From Bacteroides faecis MAJ27 (GTDB lineage: Bacteria; Bacteroidota; Bacteroidia; Bacteroidales; Bacteroidaceae): 64,000 nucleotides of DNA. This document shows positions 27,144 to 36,027 of this stretch, in pieces. The notes beneath the pieces were generated by a model that worked only from the letters and a program-made list of their open reading frames with translations, was not told where the DNA came from and made no database searches. Numbering within the stretch: position 1 is the stretch's first letter; every line of letters starts with the position of its first letter. A program made the position numbers and the translations under genes. Location of the stretch: assembly GCF_900106755.1 (NCBI RefSeq), contig NZ_FNNN01000004.1, forward strand, positions 186,001 to 250,000, written 5' to 3'.

Positions 27144-28157
27144 TTAACGTCTCAAAAGTCGAATAAATTGATTTACATCCTCTTCCGTAGTATCAAAAGA
27201 AGTCACCAGACGGATCTCATTATTCGCTTCATTCCAGAAATAGAAAAAATAAGATTCCAGCATCCGGTCGATAGTCGGGCGGGGCATGGTCAGAAACAAC
27301 TGGTTGCTCTCCGGCTTTTGAGTGAAGGTAACTTCCGGCAGTTCCTTCAGTGCCTGATAAAGCTTGCCTGCCATCTTATTGGCATGAGCGGCATTCTTCA
27401 GCCACAAATCATCGGTCAGATAGGCAGTAAACTGACAGGAAAGATAACGCATCTTAGAAGCCAACTGGGCAGATTGCTTTCGGACAAAGCGGGCTTCTCT
27501 TTGCAGATCTTTATTAAATATAATCACACATTCTCCCATCATCAGCCCATTTTTAGTTCCACCGAAACTTAGGATGTCTACACCACAGTCTACAGTCAGC
27601 TCTTTAAGGGAAAGACGGAGAGCGGCACAGGCATTGGCTATTCTTGCTCCGTCCATGTGGACATACATACCGTTCAGATGGGCAAAGTCAGTCAGGCGTT
27701 TCAGCTCTTCGGGAGTATAAATCGTTCCGAGTTCGGTACATTGGGAAAGGTAAAGCGCTCTGGGTTGCGAATGGTGCTGGTCGCCAAAGCCATGCAGATA
27801 AGGTTGCATTAATTCGGGAGTCAGCTTACCATCGGCTGTGGCAATGGGACGAATCTGGCAACCGGTCATCTTAACGGGAGAACCGCATTCGTCTACATAA
27901 ATATGGGCAGTTTCCGCACAGAAAATAGAATGATACGGACGGGTCATCACTTGCAACGCCACCACATTACTGCCCGTACCATTGAATACAAACAGAGGTA
28001 CACAGTCCGGGGTAAAAGTTTCTTTTATCTTAGCTACGGCTTCTTCCGTCCATTGATCATCACCATAACCTAACGCATGATCCGCGTTCGCCCGGCTCAA
28101 TGCTTCCATCACCAATGGATGCACACCGGAATTATTGTCAGAGGCAAAACTTCTCAT
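27144..28157 (-). CDS. ltaE: Low-specificity L-threonine aldolase
   Basis: 337 residues, fold type I PLP enzyme of the beta-eliminating lyase family. It opens MRSFASDNNSGVHPLVMEAL with GYGDDQWT. The PLP lysine is in DILSFGGTKNGLMMGE (K at about residue 203) and the PLP-stacking and binding residues are in TGSNVVALQ and MDGARIANA. It cleaves L-threonine or L-allo-threonine to glycine and acetaldehyde in the cytoplasm. It stands alone on the minus strand, upstream of the Omp85-like gene. Confidence 0.92.
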   Translation of the reverse strand: MRSFASDNNSGVHPLVMEALSRANADHALGYGDDQWTEEAVAKIKETFTPDCVPLFVFNGTGSNVVALQVMTRPYHSIFCAETAHIYVDECGSPVKMTGCQIRPIATADGKLTPELMQPYLHGFGDQHHSQPRALYLSQCTELGTIYTPEELKRLTDFAHLNGMYVHMDGARIANACAALRLSLKELTVDCGVDILSFGGTKNGLMMGECVIIFNKDLQREARFVRKQSAQLASKMRYLSCQFTAYLTDDLWLKNAAHANKMAGKLYQALKELPEVTFTQKPESNQLFLTMPRPTIDRMLESYFFYFWNEANNEIRLVTSFDTTEEDVNQFIRLLRR

Positions 28158-28209
28158 TATTTCTTCTTGTTTCTTCGCAATGCTTTAATTGTTATGCAAA
28201 GTAACAGAA

Positions 28210-28584
28210 TTATTTCCAGATATACTTCTTATGCAGCCAATAATCTAACGCGAGCAAGACCAACGCCAACAAAGCAATATATACATAGAATGCAAACAAA
28301 GAAGAATCCTGCCGGAGATTCATTTTCGGCATAATACCGGCAAAACTGAAGTCGAGATAAAAAGTAAGTACGTAGATACCAAGTCCCACCAACGCCAGAA
28401 CGGATACCAGCAAAGCCACCCACCCTATGCTCGTTTTCCGTTTCGTCTGCTTCTCGGCTTCCAGATGAATACGCTCCATCATCCGATACGAAAAATTGGA
28501 AGACAGTTGTTCCGTTTGCCTCCGTTCCAATGCTTGTTTCAGCATATTGCCCGTATTCTCTTTTATCTTTCTTTCCTCTTCCAT
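28210..28584 (-). CDS. Small membrane protein, possible anti-sigma partner
   Basis: 124 residues with a cytoplasmic N-terminal half of about 75 residues (MEEERKIKENTGNMLKQALERRQTEQLSSNFSYRMMERI) and two membrane segments (about 78-98 and 100-118, with a short loop in between). It starts 11 bases after the ECF sigma gene and is likely co-expressed. That arrangement and the helical N-terminus fit an anti-sigma or sigma-linked membrane protein, but no zinc-binding anti-sigma motif is visible. Function inferred from position only. Confidence 0.6.
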   Translation of the reverse strand: MEEERKIKENTGNMLKQALERRQTEQLSSNFSYRMMERIHLEAEKQTKRKTSIGWVALLVSVLALVGLGIYVLTFYLDFSFAGIMPKMNLRQDSSLFAFYVYIALLALVLLALDYWLHKKYIWK

Positions 28585-28595
28585 ATCTCCTCTTC

Positions 28596-29144
28596 TTATT
28601 TATTATTCATCAATACACAGATCTTTTTCCGGGTACGATGAAGTCTGACCTTTACATTACTAATCGATATTTTCAGTACCTCACCGATCTCTTCCAGTGA
28701 CTTTTCTTCATAATAGAACAAAGTAATCAATGCTTTCTCTTCTCCGTTCAACTGATCTATTGCCCTGCTCAGACGATCTACCTGTTCTTCGTCCTCTGCC
28801 CGGGCAAGCACACTGTCCGCTACATCATCGGGTACATTATTAATAGTGTTCTCTTCTATATAAAGCAGTTCCTGCTTCTTTTTCCGGGTAGCCGAGATAG
28901 CGGCATTGTAAGCAATGCGATAAATCCACGTAGAAAACCGGCACTCTCCTTTATAACGATTCAAATGGCGAAAAGCTTTCAGAAAAACATCCTGAAGCAA
29001 TTCTTCCGCATCTTCGTGGCAACCGACAATCTGTACTATCAGCGCATACAACGGACGACTATAGCGGTCAAGAAATACGGAAAAATGTTCCGTTTCTCCC
29101 TCCAGTATGCGTTTAATATAGTATGATTCGTCTTTCTGTTCCAT
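28596..29144 (-). CDS. ECF-type RNA polymerase sigma factor
   Basis: 182 residues. Region 2 (FSVFLDRYSRPLYALIVQIVGCHEDAEELLQDVFLKAFRHL... FSTWIYRIAYNAA) and region 4 (LNGEEKALITLFYYEEKSLEEIGEVLKISISNVKVRLHRTRKKI) are complete, giving a standard sigma-70 group IV protein. The small membrane protein follows 11 bases later. The divergent DUF6249 gene, 155 bases away, may be a target. No autoregulated promoter motif can be named from one site. Confidence 0.93.
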   Translation of the reverse strand: MEQKDESYYIKRILEGETEHFSVFLDRYSRPLYALIVQIVGCHEDAEELLQDVFLKAFRHLNRYKGECRFSTWIYRIAYNAAISATRKKKQELLYIEENTINNVPDDVADSVLARAEDEEQVDRLSRAIDQLNGEEKALITLFYYEEKSLEEIGEVLKISISNVKVRLHRTRKKICVLMNNK

Positions 29145-29299
29145 CTTGACTCTTTAGACGCCGACCGTTACAAAAGGTTACAGTTCGGGAAAGGAAAAAT
29201 GCAGGAATCCAAATTATCTGCTTTTCTGTGTAACCTTTTTCCATCCACTGCGTCAAACGATACAAAGAACGAAAATATTCACTTAAAAACAGTATAATT

Positions 29300-29716
29300 A
29301 TGATGGATTTTATCACCATTCCCTTGGTAGTAGGTACTATTACATTAGGAATCTACAAATTATTTGAACTTTTTGTATGTAAGAAAGAGCGGATAGCCAT
29401 GATTGAAAAACTGGCTGACAAGCTCAACACTGGAGAAATTAACAGCAACTTATCTCTCAACCTTAACTACTCCCGTTCCCGGTTCACTTTCGGATCTTTG
29501 AAAAGTGGTCTGCTGATGCTCGGAATAGGACTGGGTCTGCTGGTTGCCTTCTTCATCTGTATCAACGCATTTCCGGGATATACCAACTCCAGAAACTGGG
29601 ATGTGGAACGTCAGGCAAGTATCGTATATGGCGCATGTGTACTTCTCTTCGGCGGTGCGGGACTACTGACAGCTTTCCTCATTGAAATGAAAATACACAA
29701 GAAAGAGAAAGAATAA
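29300..29716 (+). CDS. DUF6249-type membrane protein
   Basis: 139 residues or fewer (two start codons in tandem, MMDF). Three membrane segments at about 3-24, 69-93 and 109-130. The cytoplasmic part holds KKERIAMIEKLADKLNTGE, a pattern common in DUF6249 proteins. It is divergent from the ECF sigma operon, so it may be controlled by it. Function unknown. Confidence 0.7.
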   Translation: MMDFITIPLVVGTITLGIYKLFELFVCKKERIAMIEKLADKLNTGEINSNLSLNLNYSRSRFTFGSLKSGLLMLGIGLGLLVAFFICINAFPGYTNSRNWDVERQASIVYGACVLLFGGAGLLTAFLIEMKIHKKEKE

Positions 29717-29724
29717 AAAAACAG

Positions 29725-29766
29725 AATCCCCAAAGCCTCATCTACCAAGATGTACCTTCGGGGATT
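29725..29766. terminator. Bidirectional terminator after the DUF6249 gene
   Basis: AATCCCC (29725-29731) pairs with GGGGATT (29760-29766), with further pairing inside, A's before and T-rich sequence after. It separates convergent genes. Confidence 0.6.
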
Positions 29767-29799
29767 TAATTTGTTCTCATTAAAACATCAGACATTCTT

Positions 29800-30018
29800 T
29801 TATCCAATATAAACATTTACGCAGAGATATACATAAAGCTCTTCATCACATTCGTAGAACTCTATCTTATTTTCTCTCGATAACCAGCCCAGAGCGGCAC
29901 CCAATTCCTTATCCTTCAACCCGGACTTTCTCTTTAAGGTACCATAGCCCCATTTCTCATTGTTACTCAACAATTGCCAGACTTTACCGGCATACACGCC
30001 GATTTGCTTTCTATCCAT
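29800..30018 (-). CDS. Winged-helix DNA-binding protein (DUF2582-like)
   Basis: 72 residues, MDRKQIGVYAGKVWQLLSNNEKWGYGTLKRKSGLKDKELGAALGW... A single winged helix: the helix KVWQLL, the turn TLKRKSGLKDKELGAALGWL as recognition part, and a wing, NKIEFYECDEELYVYL. The length and the pattern GxVWxLL...W fit DUF2582 (Pfam PF10771). It is cytoplasmic and monocistronic. DNA or protein partner unknown. Confidence 0.75.
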   Translation of the reverse strand: MDRKQIGVYAGKVWQLLSNNEKWGYGTLKRKSGLKDKELGAALGWLSRENKIEFYECDEELYVYLCVNVYIG

Positions 30019-30254
30019 TTTCTACTGCTATTAAGAGGTTAAAAACATTAGGTTAAGATTTCGCCTATAAAGATAACAAATGGATATCACAATTGTTTCC
30101 TTTCCGATACTAAAAAGTTGTTACAAAATTATTTTTAACACAAAACCCGCGATGTGTACCGACACAACGGACTTATTAGCATATGTTAAAACAGAACTTT
30201 TCTTGGCATACATCTGTTATTACATTAAGAATCAATCCTAAACCTATTATAAAT

Positions 30255-31994
30255 ATGGCAAAAAAAATAGCAGAACAACTGATAGACACTTTAGTTGAAT
30301 CCGGTGTAGAACGTATCTATGCCGTGACGGGCGATAGTTTAAACGAAGTAAACGAAGCTGTCAGAAAGAATCATAAAATACAATGGATACATGTACGTCA
30401 TGAAGAAACCGGAGCCTATGCCGCAGCAGCCGAAGCACAACTGACCGGACGAATAGGATGCTGTGCGGGCAGCAGCGGACCGGGGCATGTTCATCTCATC
30501 AATGGACTATACGATGCCCAACGGTCGGGAGCACCGGTCATTGCAATCGCTTCTACCATCCCCAGCGGAGAATTCGGAACTGAATACTTTCAGGAAACCA
30601 ATACCATAAAGCTCTTTAACGATTGCAGCTACTATAATGAAGTAGCGACGACTCCCGGACAATTTCCACGTATGCTTCAATCGGCCATTCAGACAGCCAT
30701 TACCCGAAAAGGGGTAGCCGTCGTCGGGCTGCCGGGAGATCTTGCCAAAGCATCTTCCGTCTCTGCCGATTCTTCGGTAAAAAATTATCCTGCCCCGCCT
30801 GAAGTCTGTCCGGCAGAAGAAGACTTGGCACAATTGGCAGACTTGCTGAACAATCATAAACGCATTACTCTTTTCTGCGGCATCGGCTGTCGGGGAGCAC
30901 ACGAGGAAGTAATCGCGCTTTCCGAGAAACTGAATGCCCCTGTGGTATATACTTTCAAAGGAAAAATGGAAGTACAATATGAGAATCCGTATGAAGTCGG
31001 AATGACCGGACTGCTGGGAATGCCCTCCGGATATTACAGCATGCACGAAGCCGAAGTACTTCTTATGCTCGGCACGGACTTTCCCTATGCTGCTTTCCTG
31101 CCGGACGACATCAAGATTGCACAAATAGACATCAAGCCCGAACGTCTGGGACGACGCGCTAAAGTAGATATCGGCCTTTGCGGAGATGTAAAAATGAGTA
31201 TTCAGGCATTACTGCGTATGTTGAATCCCAAAACAGACGACACTTTTCTGCTGAAACAACTGAAAAGATATGAAGGAGTAAAGAAAGATCTGGCAGCTTA
31301 TACAGAAGACAAAGGAGATATCAACAAAACCCATCCGGAATATGTCATGTCCGAGATTGATAAACTGGCATCGGACGATGCGATATTCACAGTTGACACC
31401 GGAATGACTTGTGTATGGGGTGCACGTTATCTACAAGCTACAGGAAAACGCCACATGCTGGGCTCTTTCAATCACGGTTCTATGGCAAACGCCCTGCCAC
31501 AGGCCATCGGAGCAGCGCTGGCTTACTCCGACCGTCAGGTAATAGCGCTCTGTGGAGACGGAGGTTTGTCTATGACTTTAGGTGATCTGGAGACTGTTAT
31601 CCAATACAAACTACCGATTAAGATCATCGTATTCAATAACCGCTCCCTGGGAATGGTTAAACTGGAAATGGAAGTCGACGGACTTCCGGACTGGCAGACA
31701 AACATGCTGAACCCGGACTTTGCACAGGTAGCCGAAGCAATGGGAATGACAGGATTCAATGTCAGCGATCCGGAAGAAGTACTGACTACTTTATTAAATG
31801 CATTCGAACTGGATGGTCCGGTACTGGTAAATATCATGACCGATCCGAACGCTCTTGCCATGCCCCCTAAAATAGAATTCGGGCAGATGGTAGGTTTCGC
31901 CCAGTCCATGTACAAACTGTTGATCAACGGACGTTCACAAGAAGTGATTGATACGATTAATTCTAATTATAAACATATACGGGAAGTATTTTAA
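30255..31994 (+). CDS. poxB: PoxB-like pyruvate dehydrogenase/oxidase (thiamine diphosphate)
   Basis: 579 residues from ATG 30255 (MAKKIAEQLIDTLVESGVERIYAVTGDSLN); the frame extends to 30183, but the family begins here. It carries the catalytic Glu in HVRHEETGAYAAAAEAQLTG, a FAD-type central domain, and the thiamine diphosphate motif GDGGLSMTLGDLETVIQYKLPIKIIVFNN. The length agrees with E. coli PoxB (572). The reaction is pyruvate to acetate and CO2 with electrons passed to FAD and a quinone at the membrane. The C-terminal tail, needed in E. coli for membrane binding, is about as long. Bacteroides normally oxidises pyruvate by pyruvate:ferredoxin oxidoreductase, so this would be a second route. 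Confidence 0.88.
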   Translation: MAKKIAEQLIDTLVESGVERIYAVTGDSLNEVNEAVRKNHKIQWIHVRHEETGAYAAAAEAQLTGRIGCCAGSSGPGHVHLINGLYDAQRSGAPVIAIASTIPSGEFGTEYFQETNTIKLFNDCSYYNEVATTPGQFPRMLQSAIQTAITRKGVAVVGLPGDLAKASSVSADSSVKNYPAPPEVCPAEEDLAQLADLLNNHKRITLFCGIGCRGAHEEVIALSEKLNAPVVYTFKGKMEVQYENPYEVGMTGLLGMPSGYYSMHEAEVLLMLGTDFPYAAFLPDDIKIAQIDIKPERLGRRAKVDIGLCGDVKMSIQALLRMLNPKTDDTFLLKQLKRYEGVKKDLAAYTEDKGDINKTHPEYVMSEIDKLASDDAIFTVDTGMTCVWGARYLQATGKRHMLGSFNHGSMANALPQAIGAALAYSDRQVIALCGDGGLSMTLGDLETVIQYKLPIKIIVFNNRSLGMVKLEMEVDGLPDWQTNMLNPDFAQVAEAMGMTGFNVSDPEEVLTTLLNAFELDGPVLVNIMTDPNALAMPPKIEFGQMVGFAQSMYKLLINGRSQEVIDTINSNYKHIREVF

Positions 31995-32053
31995 CGATTT
32001 CTTCTCCAACGATATTTATTCTTGCACACAAACAAGATGATTATCTTCAGAAA

Positions 32054-32106
32054 GGCATAACCTGATCTCATTGCTGACTAACAATGAGCCAGGTTCCGCC
32101 TTTTTT
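32054..32106 (+). terminator. Terminator of poxB
   Basis: An extended stem from 32054 to 32100 (GGC..AACCTG..CTCATTG against CAATGAG..CAGGTT..GCC), followed by six T's. Confidence 0.8.
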
Positions 32107-32172
32107 CTATATCTTACCGAAAGATAATCATTTTATTTTCTTATGTTTGTAATCATTAAAAAAGAGAAGCAC

Positions 32173-33090
32173 ATGGAAAAACCGGACTCTTCACTCCTAT
32201 TCAGACAATCAATGTATGCCGATAAAAAGCAATGGAACCAATTTCTTTCTATCTTCCTGTTGGCCGCAGGCGTTGGTTTTACAGTGGCAGGAATCATCTT
32301 TTTCTTCGCCTATAACTGGGAAGATCTCCCCAAATTTGCAAAACTGGGAATAGTACAAACATTACTCGTTGCATCTGTCCTGCTGACAATATTCACTCGA
32401 TGGAACGTACTTATCAAACAGATTATCCTCACCGGAGCCACTTTCCTGGTAGGTACACTCTTTGCCGTATTCGGGCAAATCTACCAGACGGGGGCTGATG
32501 CATACGACCTGTTTCTGGGCTGGACACTGTTCACCATCCTTTGGGCAGTCGCCATCCGCTTCACTCCACTCTGGCTCACATTTATAGGACTGCTCTGCAC
32601 GACTATATGGTTATACGTTCTGCAGATTGTGTCTGATAATCTATGGGCAGTCACTTTACTGACCAGCGCAGTAACCTGGATTTGTGCCCTGACAACTGTC
32701 ATCACAGAATGGATGAGTATAAAAAGAACTTTCAGCAGACAGAACCGCTGGTTTGTCAGCCTGCTTTCACTGGCAACCATTGTACACGTGAGTTATCTTA
32801 TGATTGCGGCAATTTGCGAAGAAGGTGTTATTGTATCCGTTCCGCTCGCAAACACTATCCTGTTGTTTTCGGCTGGATTATGGTTCGGATGGAAACAGAA
32901 GAATTTATTCTATCTTTCCGCTATTCCTTTTGCAATACTGATGATTCTGCTGTCCCTGTTTATCTGTCACAGCAAACTAAGGGAAGTCAACATATTCCTC
33001 TTTTCAGGAATTATCGTCATCACGGGTACCACCTTATTGATTTATACAATCCTCCATCTTAAAAAACAATGGTATGGCACAGAAGAGTAA
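32173..33090 (+). CDS. DUF2157 membrane protein
   Basis: 305 residues from ATG 32173 (MEKPDSSLLFRQSMYADKKQW), with ten or so membrane segments. The N-terminal GVGFTVAGIIFFFAYNWEDLPKFAKLGI is the DUF2157 signature (a Trp-x-x-(I/L)P motif after the first membrane segment). It is the first gene of a three-gene operon with a DUF4401 protein and a GDYXXLXY protein; the genes overlap by 17 and 14 bases. This triad occurs in many bacteria but its function is not established. Confidence 0.85.
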   Translation: MEKPDSSLLFRQSMYADKKQWNQFLSIFLLAAGVGFTVAGIIFFFAYNWEDLPKFAKLGIVQTLLVASVLLTIFTRWNVLIKQIILTGATFLVGTLFAVFGQIYQTGADAYDLFLGWTLFTILWAVAIRFTPLWLTFIGLLCTTIWLYVLQIVSDNLWAVTLLTSAVTWICALTTVITEWMSIKRTFSRQNRWFVSLLSLATIVHVSYLMIAAICEEGVIVSVPLANTILLFSAGLWFGWKQKNLFYLSAIPFAILMILLSLFICHSKLREVNIFLFSGIIVITGTTLLIYTILHLKKQWYGTEE

Positions 33091-34030
33091 CCTGACAATC
33101 GAAGTCCTTTCAATTATCGGAGGGATTCTGACTGCTATCTTTTTCCTGGGATTTCTGGCACTCGCCTCCATCCTCCGCTCCGAAATTTCCTGTCTGATCA
33201 CAGGAAGTATTTTAATCATTACTACTTTGATTATCAATCGCCGCCTGACCAAGCCTTTTCTGGATGCGATGAATATCACCTGCTATATAGCCGGATGTAT
33301 ATTAGCCGGTTTTGGCATGAGTTCAAACATAGATGTCCTCTTTATCGTACTGATAGGAATCAGCATAGTTACAATGTTACTATCCAAAGGATTCATCCTG
33401 ACTTTCCTTTCGGTGATTTCATTTTATACAGCCTTATTCGGAGAAATAACAAATTTACTCTCTCCGCCGAATCCTCTGAATGTGGCTATTGTACCTATCA
33501 TGGCTGTTTTTTTATTTGTCAATCTATTGGAGACGAAAATACTCAGCCATACAAATGGGGATCTTTCTAAATACAAACCGATTCATTCCGGTCTGTTTGT
33601 CTCATGCGTCCTTGCGTTGGGAGGATTGTCTATCAATTACTTAACCCAAAGCAGCAATGATTGGATCATATCAGTTTTCATGTTGGCGGGAATCCTTATA
33701 ACAGTTTATAAAATCATGCAGGTGATGCAGGTCAAGAGCCTGATACATCAAGTGTGCATTTATCTCCTTTGCATCCTTATCTGCCTTCCCAGCCTGCATG
33801 CCCCTTATTTATCCGGCAGTATCCTGTTGATACTGATATGTTTTCATTATGGCTATAAAGCTGAGTGCGCAGCCGCACTCCTTCTCTTCATTTACGCTAT
33901 ATCCAAATATTACTATGATCTGGATATAACTTTGCTGACGAAATCAATCACCCTGTTCTGCACAGGAATCGTGCTGCTTATAGCCTGGTATGTGCTCACT
34001 CAAAAAAAGACAAGACATGAAAAAATATAG
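33074..34030 (+). CDS. DUF4401 membrane protein
   Basis: 318 residues with about ten membrane segments. It begins MAQKSNLTIEVLSIIGGILTAIFFLGFLA and ends with a membrane helix and a short basic tail (TQKKTRHEKI). It overlaps DUF2157 by 17 bases and the GDYXXLXY gene by 14 bases, so the three proteins are very probably made together. DUF4401 call by position in the triad and general shape. Confidence 0.78.
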   Translation: MAQKSNLTIEVLSIIGGILTAIFFLGFLALASILRSEISCLITGSILIITTLIINRRLTKPFLDAMNITCYIAGCILAGFGMSSNIDVLFIVLIGISIVTMLLSKGFILTFLSVISFYTALFGEITNLLSPPNPLNVAIVPIMAVFLFVNLLETKILSHTNGDLSKYKPIHSGLFVSCVLALGGLSINYLTQSSNDWIISVFMLAGILITVYKIMQVMQVKSLIHQVCIYLLCILICLPSLHAPYLSGSILLILICFHYGYKAECAAALLLFIYAISKYYYDLDITLLTKSITLFCTGIVLLIAWYVLTQKKTRHEKI

Positions 34031-34520
34031 TTCCATACTGATCATCGCTAATTTAGTCCTTCTTTTGGTATACTTCAACTGGTCTGTCTATCAGAAAGAA
34101 CAGACGTTGAAAGAGGGACAGCTCGTATTGCTGCAACTGGCTCCTGTCGATCCCCGTTCACTGATGCAAGGAGACTATATGAGACTTAGCTATAAAGAAG
34201 CCAATTCTGAGTTGACAGACGGTCAGGAAGCCAAACGCGGTTATGTCGTACTAAAACTGGATCATAATCATGTCGGAAAAATAATGCGGCTGCAGGAATC
34301 TCCCGAACCTGTAAATGAGAACGAAATTGTACTGAAATATAAAACAATAAATGGCAGGTTATTCCTCGGTGCCGAGTCCTTCTTTTTTGAAGAAGGACAG
34401 GATTCTGTCTATAATGATGCCGCTTATGGTGGCTTAAGGGTAGATAGCAAAGGAGAAAGTTTACTCGTGGGATTGTATGACGAGGATTTCCGGCAGATAA
34501 AACCGTATAGAAGCAAATAA
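34017..34520 (+). CDS. GDYXXLXY protein
   Basis: 167 residues from ATG 34017 (MKKYSSILIIANLVLLLVYF); the earlier start lies inside the previous gene. One membrane segment (about 5-22) anchors an extracytoplasmic domain. The name-giving motif GDYMRLSY is at about residues 50-57 (LMQGDYMRLSY). It ends the triad. Function unknown; the domain probably faces the periplasm. Confidence 0.88.
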   Translation: MKKYSSILIIANLVLLLVYFNWSVYQKEQTLKEGQLVLLQLAPVDPRSLMQGDYMRLSYKEANSELTDGQEAKRGYVVLKLDHNHVGKIMRLQESPEPVNENEIVLKYKTINGRLFLGAESFFFEEGQDSVYNDAAYGGLRVDSKGESLLVGLYDEDFRQIKPYRSK

Positions 34521-34539
34521 GCTGATTCCGTCCGGCATA

Positions 34540-34575
34540 AAAAAGAGGATGCCAGTGAGAAAGGGTGGCATCCTC
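34540..34575 (-). terminator. Terminator of the ompA-family transcript
   Basis: GAGGATGCCA (34545-34554) pairs perfectly with TGGCATCCTC (34566-34575). On the minus strand it is followed by a run of T's (A's at 34539-34544 on plus), so it ends transcription coming from the OmpA gene about 200 bases away. Confidence 0.8.
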
Positions 34576-34780
34576 CATAGGGGACAAATAGTAAAGGAGT
34601 ACTTTCACAAGTACAATCTCTATATTCGGATTCCCCTTTGAGTCTTTTCACATTCTAGTGAAAAAGGGAATATAGAAGTCCCGACTTTCACAAGCATAGA
34701 CTTCTATGTATTTCTCATGCAAGAACACCTCATATCGAGGTTAATGGGGAAAATAGAATCTCACATGAGAGTGGGAAATA
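34576..34780 (-). ncRNA. Structured 3' untranslated region, possible 3'UTR-derived RNA
   Basis: Between the OmpA stop and its terminator lie about 205 bases with no ORF but several hairpins: 34599-34614 (5-bp stem), 34620-34675 (outer CTATATT/AATATAG and inner TTTTCAC/GTGAAAA at 34645-34664), 34674-34705 (7-bp AGAAGTC/GACTTCT), 34728-34740, and 34759-34770. No Rfam family is recognised. Such a layout suits a stable 3'UTR or a processed small RNA. Confidence 0.35.
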
Positions 34781-35902
34781 TCATTCTGCAATACAAATAC
34801 TTACACGGTTCTCTTCAGGAGTGGAATAAGGTTGTACAGTATCCCCCTTAAAATCTACGATAATCCGATCAGCTGTAATACCTTTAGCTTTCAATGCTTC
34901 AGCGACATTGTTAGCCCGAGCTTCAGACAATCTTCTGTTGATTCCAGGATTACCTGTATTGACATCCGCATAACCTGTCACATTCATTGTTGCAGTAGGG
35001 TACTTTTTCATATATTCAATCAAAGAAGCAATCTTAGCTTGCTGGTCATCTTGAATACGTGCAGAATTTAAAGCGAAAAAGATATTCTGTTTCAAAGCTT
35101 TCCTGATAACTGTTTCTTTTTTCGGTTGCTCCACTACAGGAGCAGATTTAACTTCTTCCGCCACTGGTATTGTAACCGGTGGTTCCACTTCATGGTAAAC
35201 AGGAGCTGTCGTTCTATGGCTTTTACCCAACGTAAAAGTAAGACCTGCCAAGGCATTGAATTGCCAGTCAGCATTACGTCCCTTCTTTGAGTTGAACTTG
35301 TCAGATAGCATATTGGCATTCAGTTCCAGATTAATGGCTACATGGTCGTTCAAACGAAAGTTTGCTCCCACACCACCACGTCCTGCAACATATACTTTCT
35401 TACCTGTCCAAAGATGATGCAGTTTATATCCGCCCGCGTTTAATGCTACAGCTTCATCATTACTAAAAGCGCCATTCAAGCCCACTCCCAGAAAGAGATA
35501 AGCATTGAAAATACGTTCGGAATTAAAGCCACGACACAAATCACTCAGATCGAGCATAGCATCTACACTGCCTTGCAAATACTTATATTTATAAGTAGTA
35601 GTCGGATTCACCCAGCCTCCCTTAGCTTGCCAGCCGCTAACCTCAGCCCGGAGCCCGAACAAAGGAGTAAACTTATAACCAAAAGCCATTGCTACAGACG
35701 GAGAAAGTAAATCTCCAAAAGCAGATTCACCCACAGTATAAGCACCGCCACCCTGAACAGATAAAAACCAATGTGGATTGAACACCGTCTTCCCTTCCTC
35801 TATAGCACGAGGTTGGCCGCTTATATTACCCGACTGTTGAGCAAAAACGACAGTAGAGCACATCAAAAATGCAACTAAAAGAATGTGATAGTTATTCTTC
35901 AT
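34781..35902 (-). CDS. OmpA-family outer-membrane protein
   Basis: 373 residues from ATG 35902 (MKNNYHILLVAFLMCSTVVFAQ, a clear signal peptide); the extension to 35923 is ignored. An N-terminal eight-strand type barrel (about 40-215) is followed by a Pro/Glu/Val-rich linker (VYHEVEPPVTIPVAEEVKSAPVVEQPKKE) and a C-terminal OmpA domain (from about 255: KQNIFFALNSARIQDDQQAKIASLIEYM... VTGYADVNTGNPGINRRLSEARANNVAEAL). The OmpA domain binds peptidoglycan. It follows the surface lipoprotein on the same strand (125 bases), so both are likely under the invertible promoter. Similar lipoprotein-OmpA pairs are known at phase-variable surface-layer loci of B. thetaiotaomicron. Confidence 0.9.
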   Translation of the reverse strand: MKNNYHILLVAFLMCSTVVFAQQSGNISGQPRAIEEGKTVFNPHWFLSVQGGGAYTVGESAFGDLLSPSVAMAFGYKFTPLFGLRAEVSGWQAKGGWVNPTTTYKYKYLQGSVDAMLDLSDLCRGFNSERIFNAYLFLGVGLNGAFSNDEAVALNAGGYKLHHLWTGKKVYVAGRGGVGANFRLNDHVAINLELNANMLSDKFNSKKGRNADWQFNALAGLTFTLGKSHRTTAPVYHEVEPPVTIPVAEEVKSAPVVEQPKKETVIRKALKQNIFFALNSARIQDDQQAKIASLIEYMKKYPTATMNVTGYADVNTGNPGINRRLSEARANNVAEALKAKGITADRIIVDFKGDTVQPYSTPEENRVSICIAE

Positions 35903-36027
35903 GTTTGTACTATATAATTTCAATTCAAAACAGAGAACGCCCCTTTATTTCCTTGGAACGTCCTCTGTCATTATGAAAAGCCATACTTTTTCAAGTCAGA
36001 CTTTTTTTGTGAGGAGACAATAGTCTG

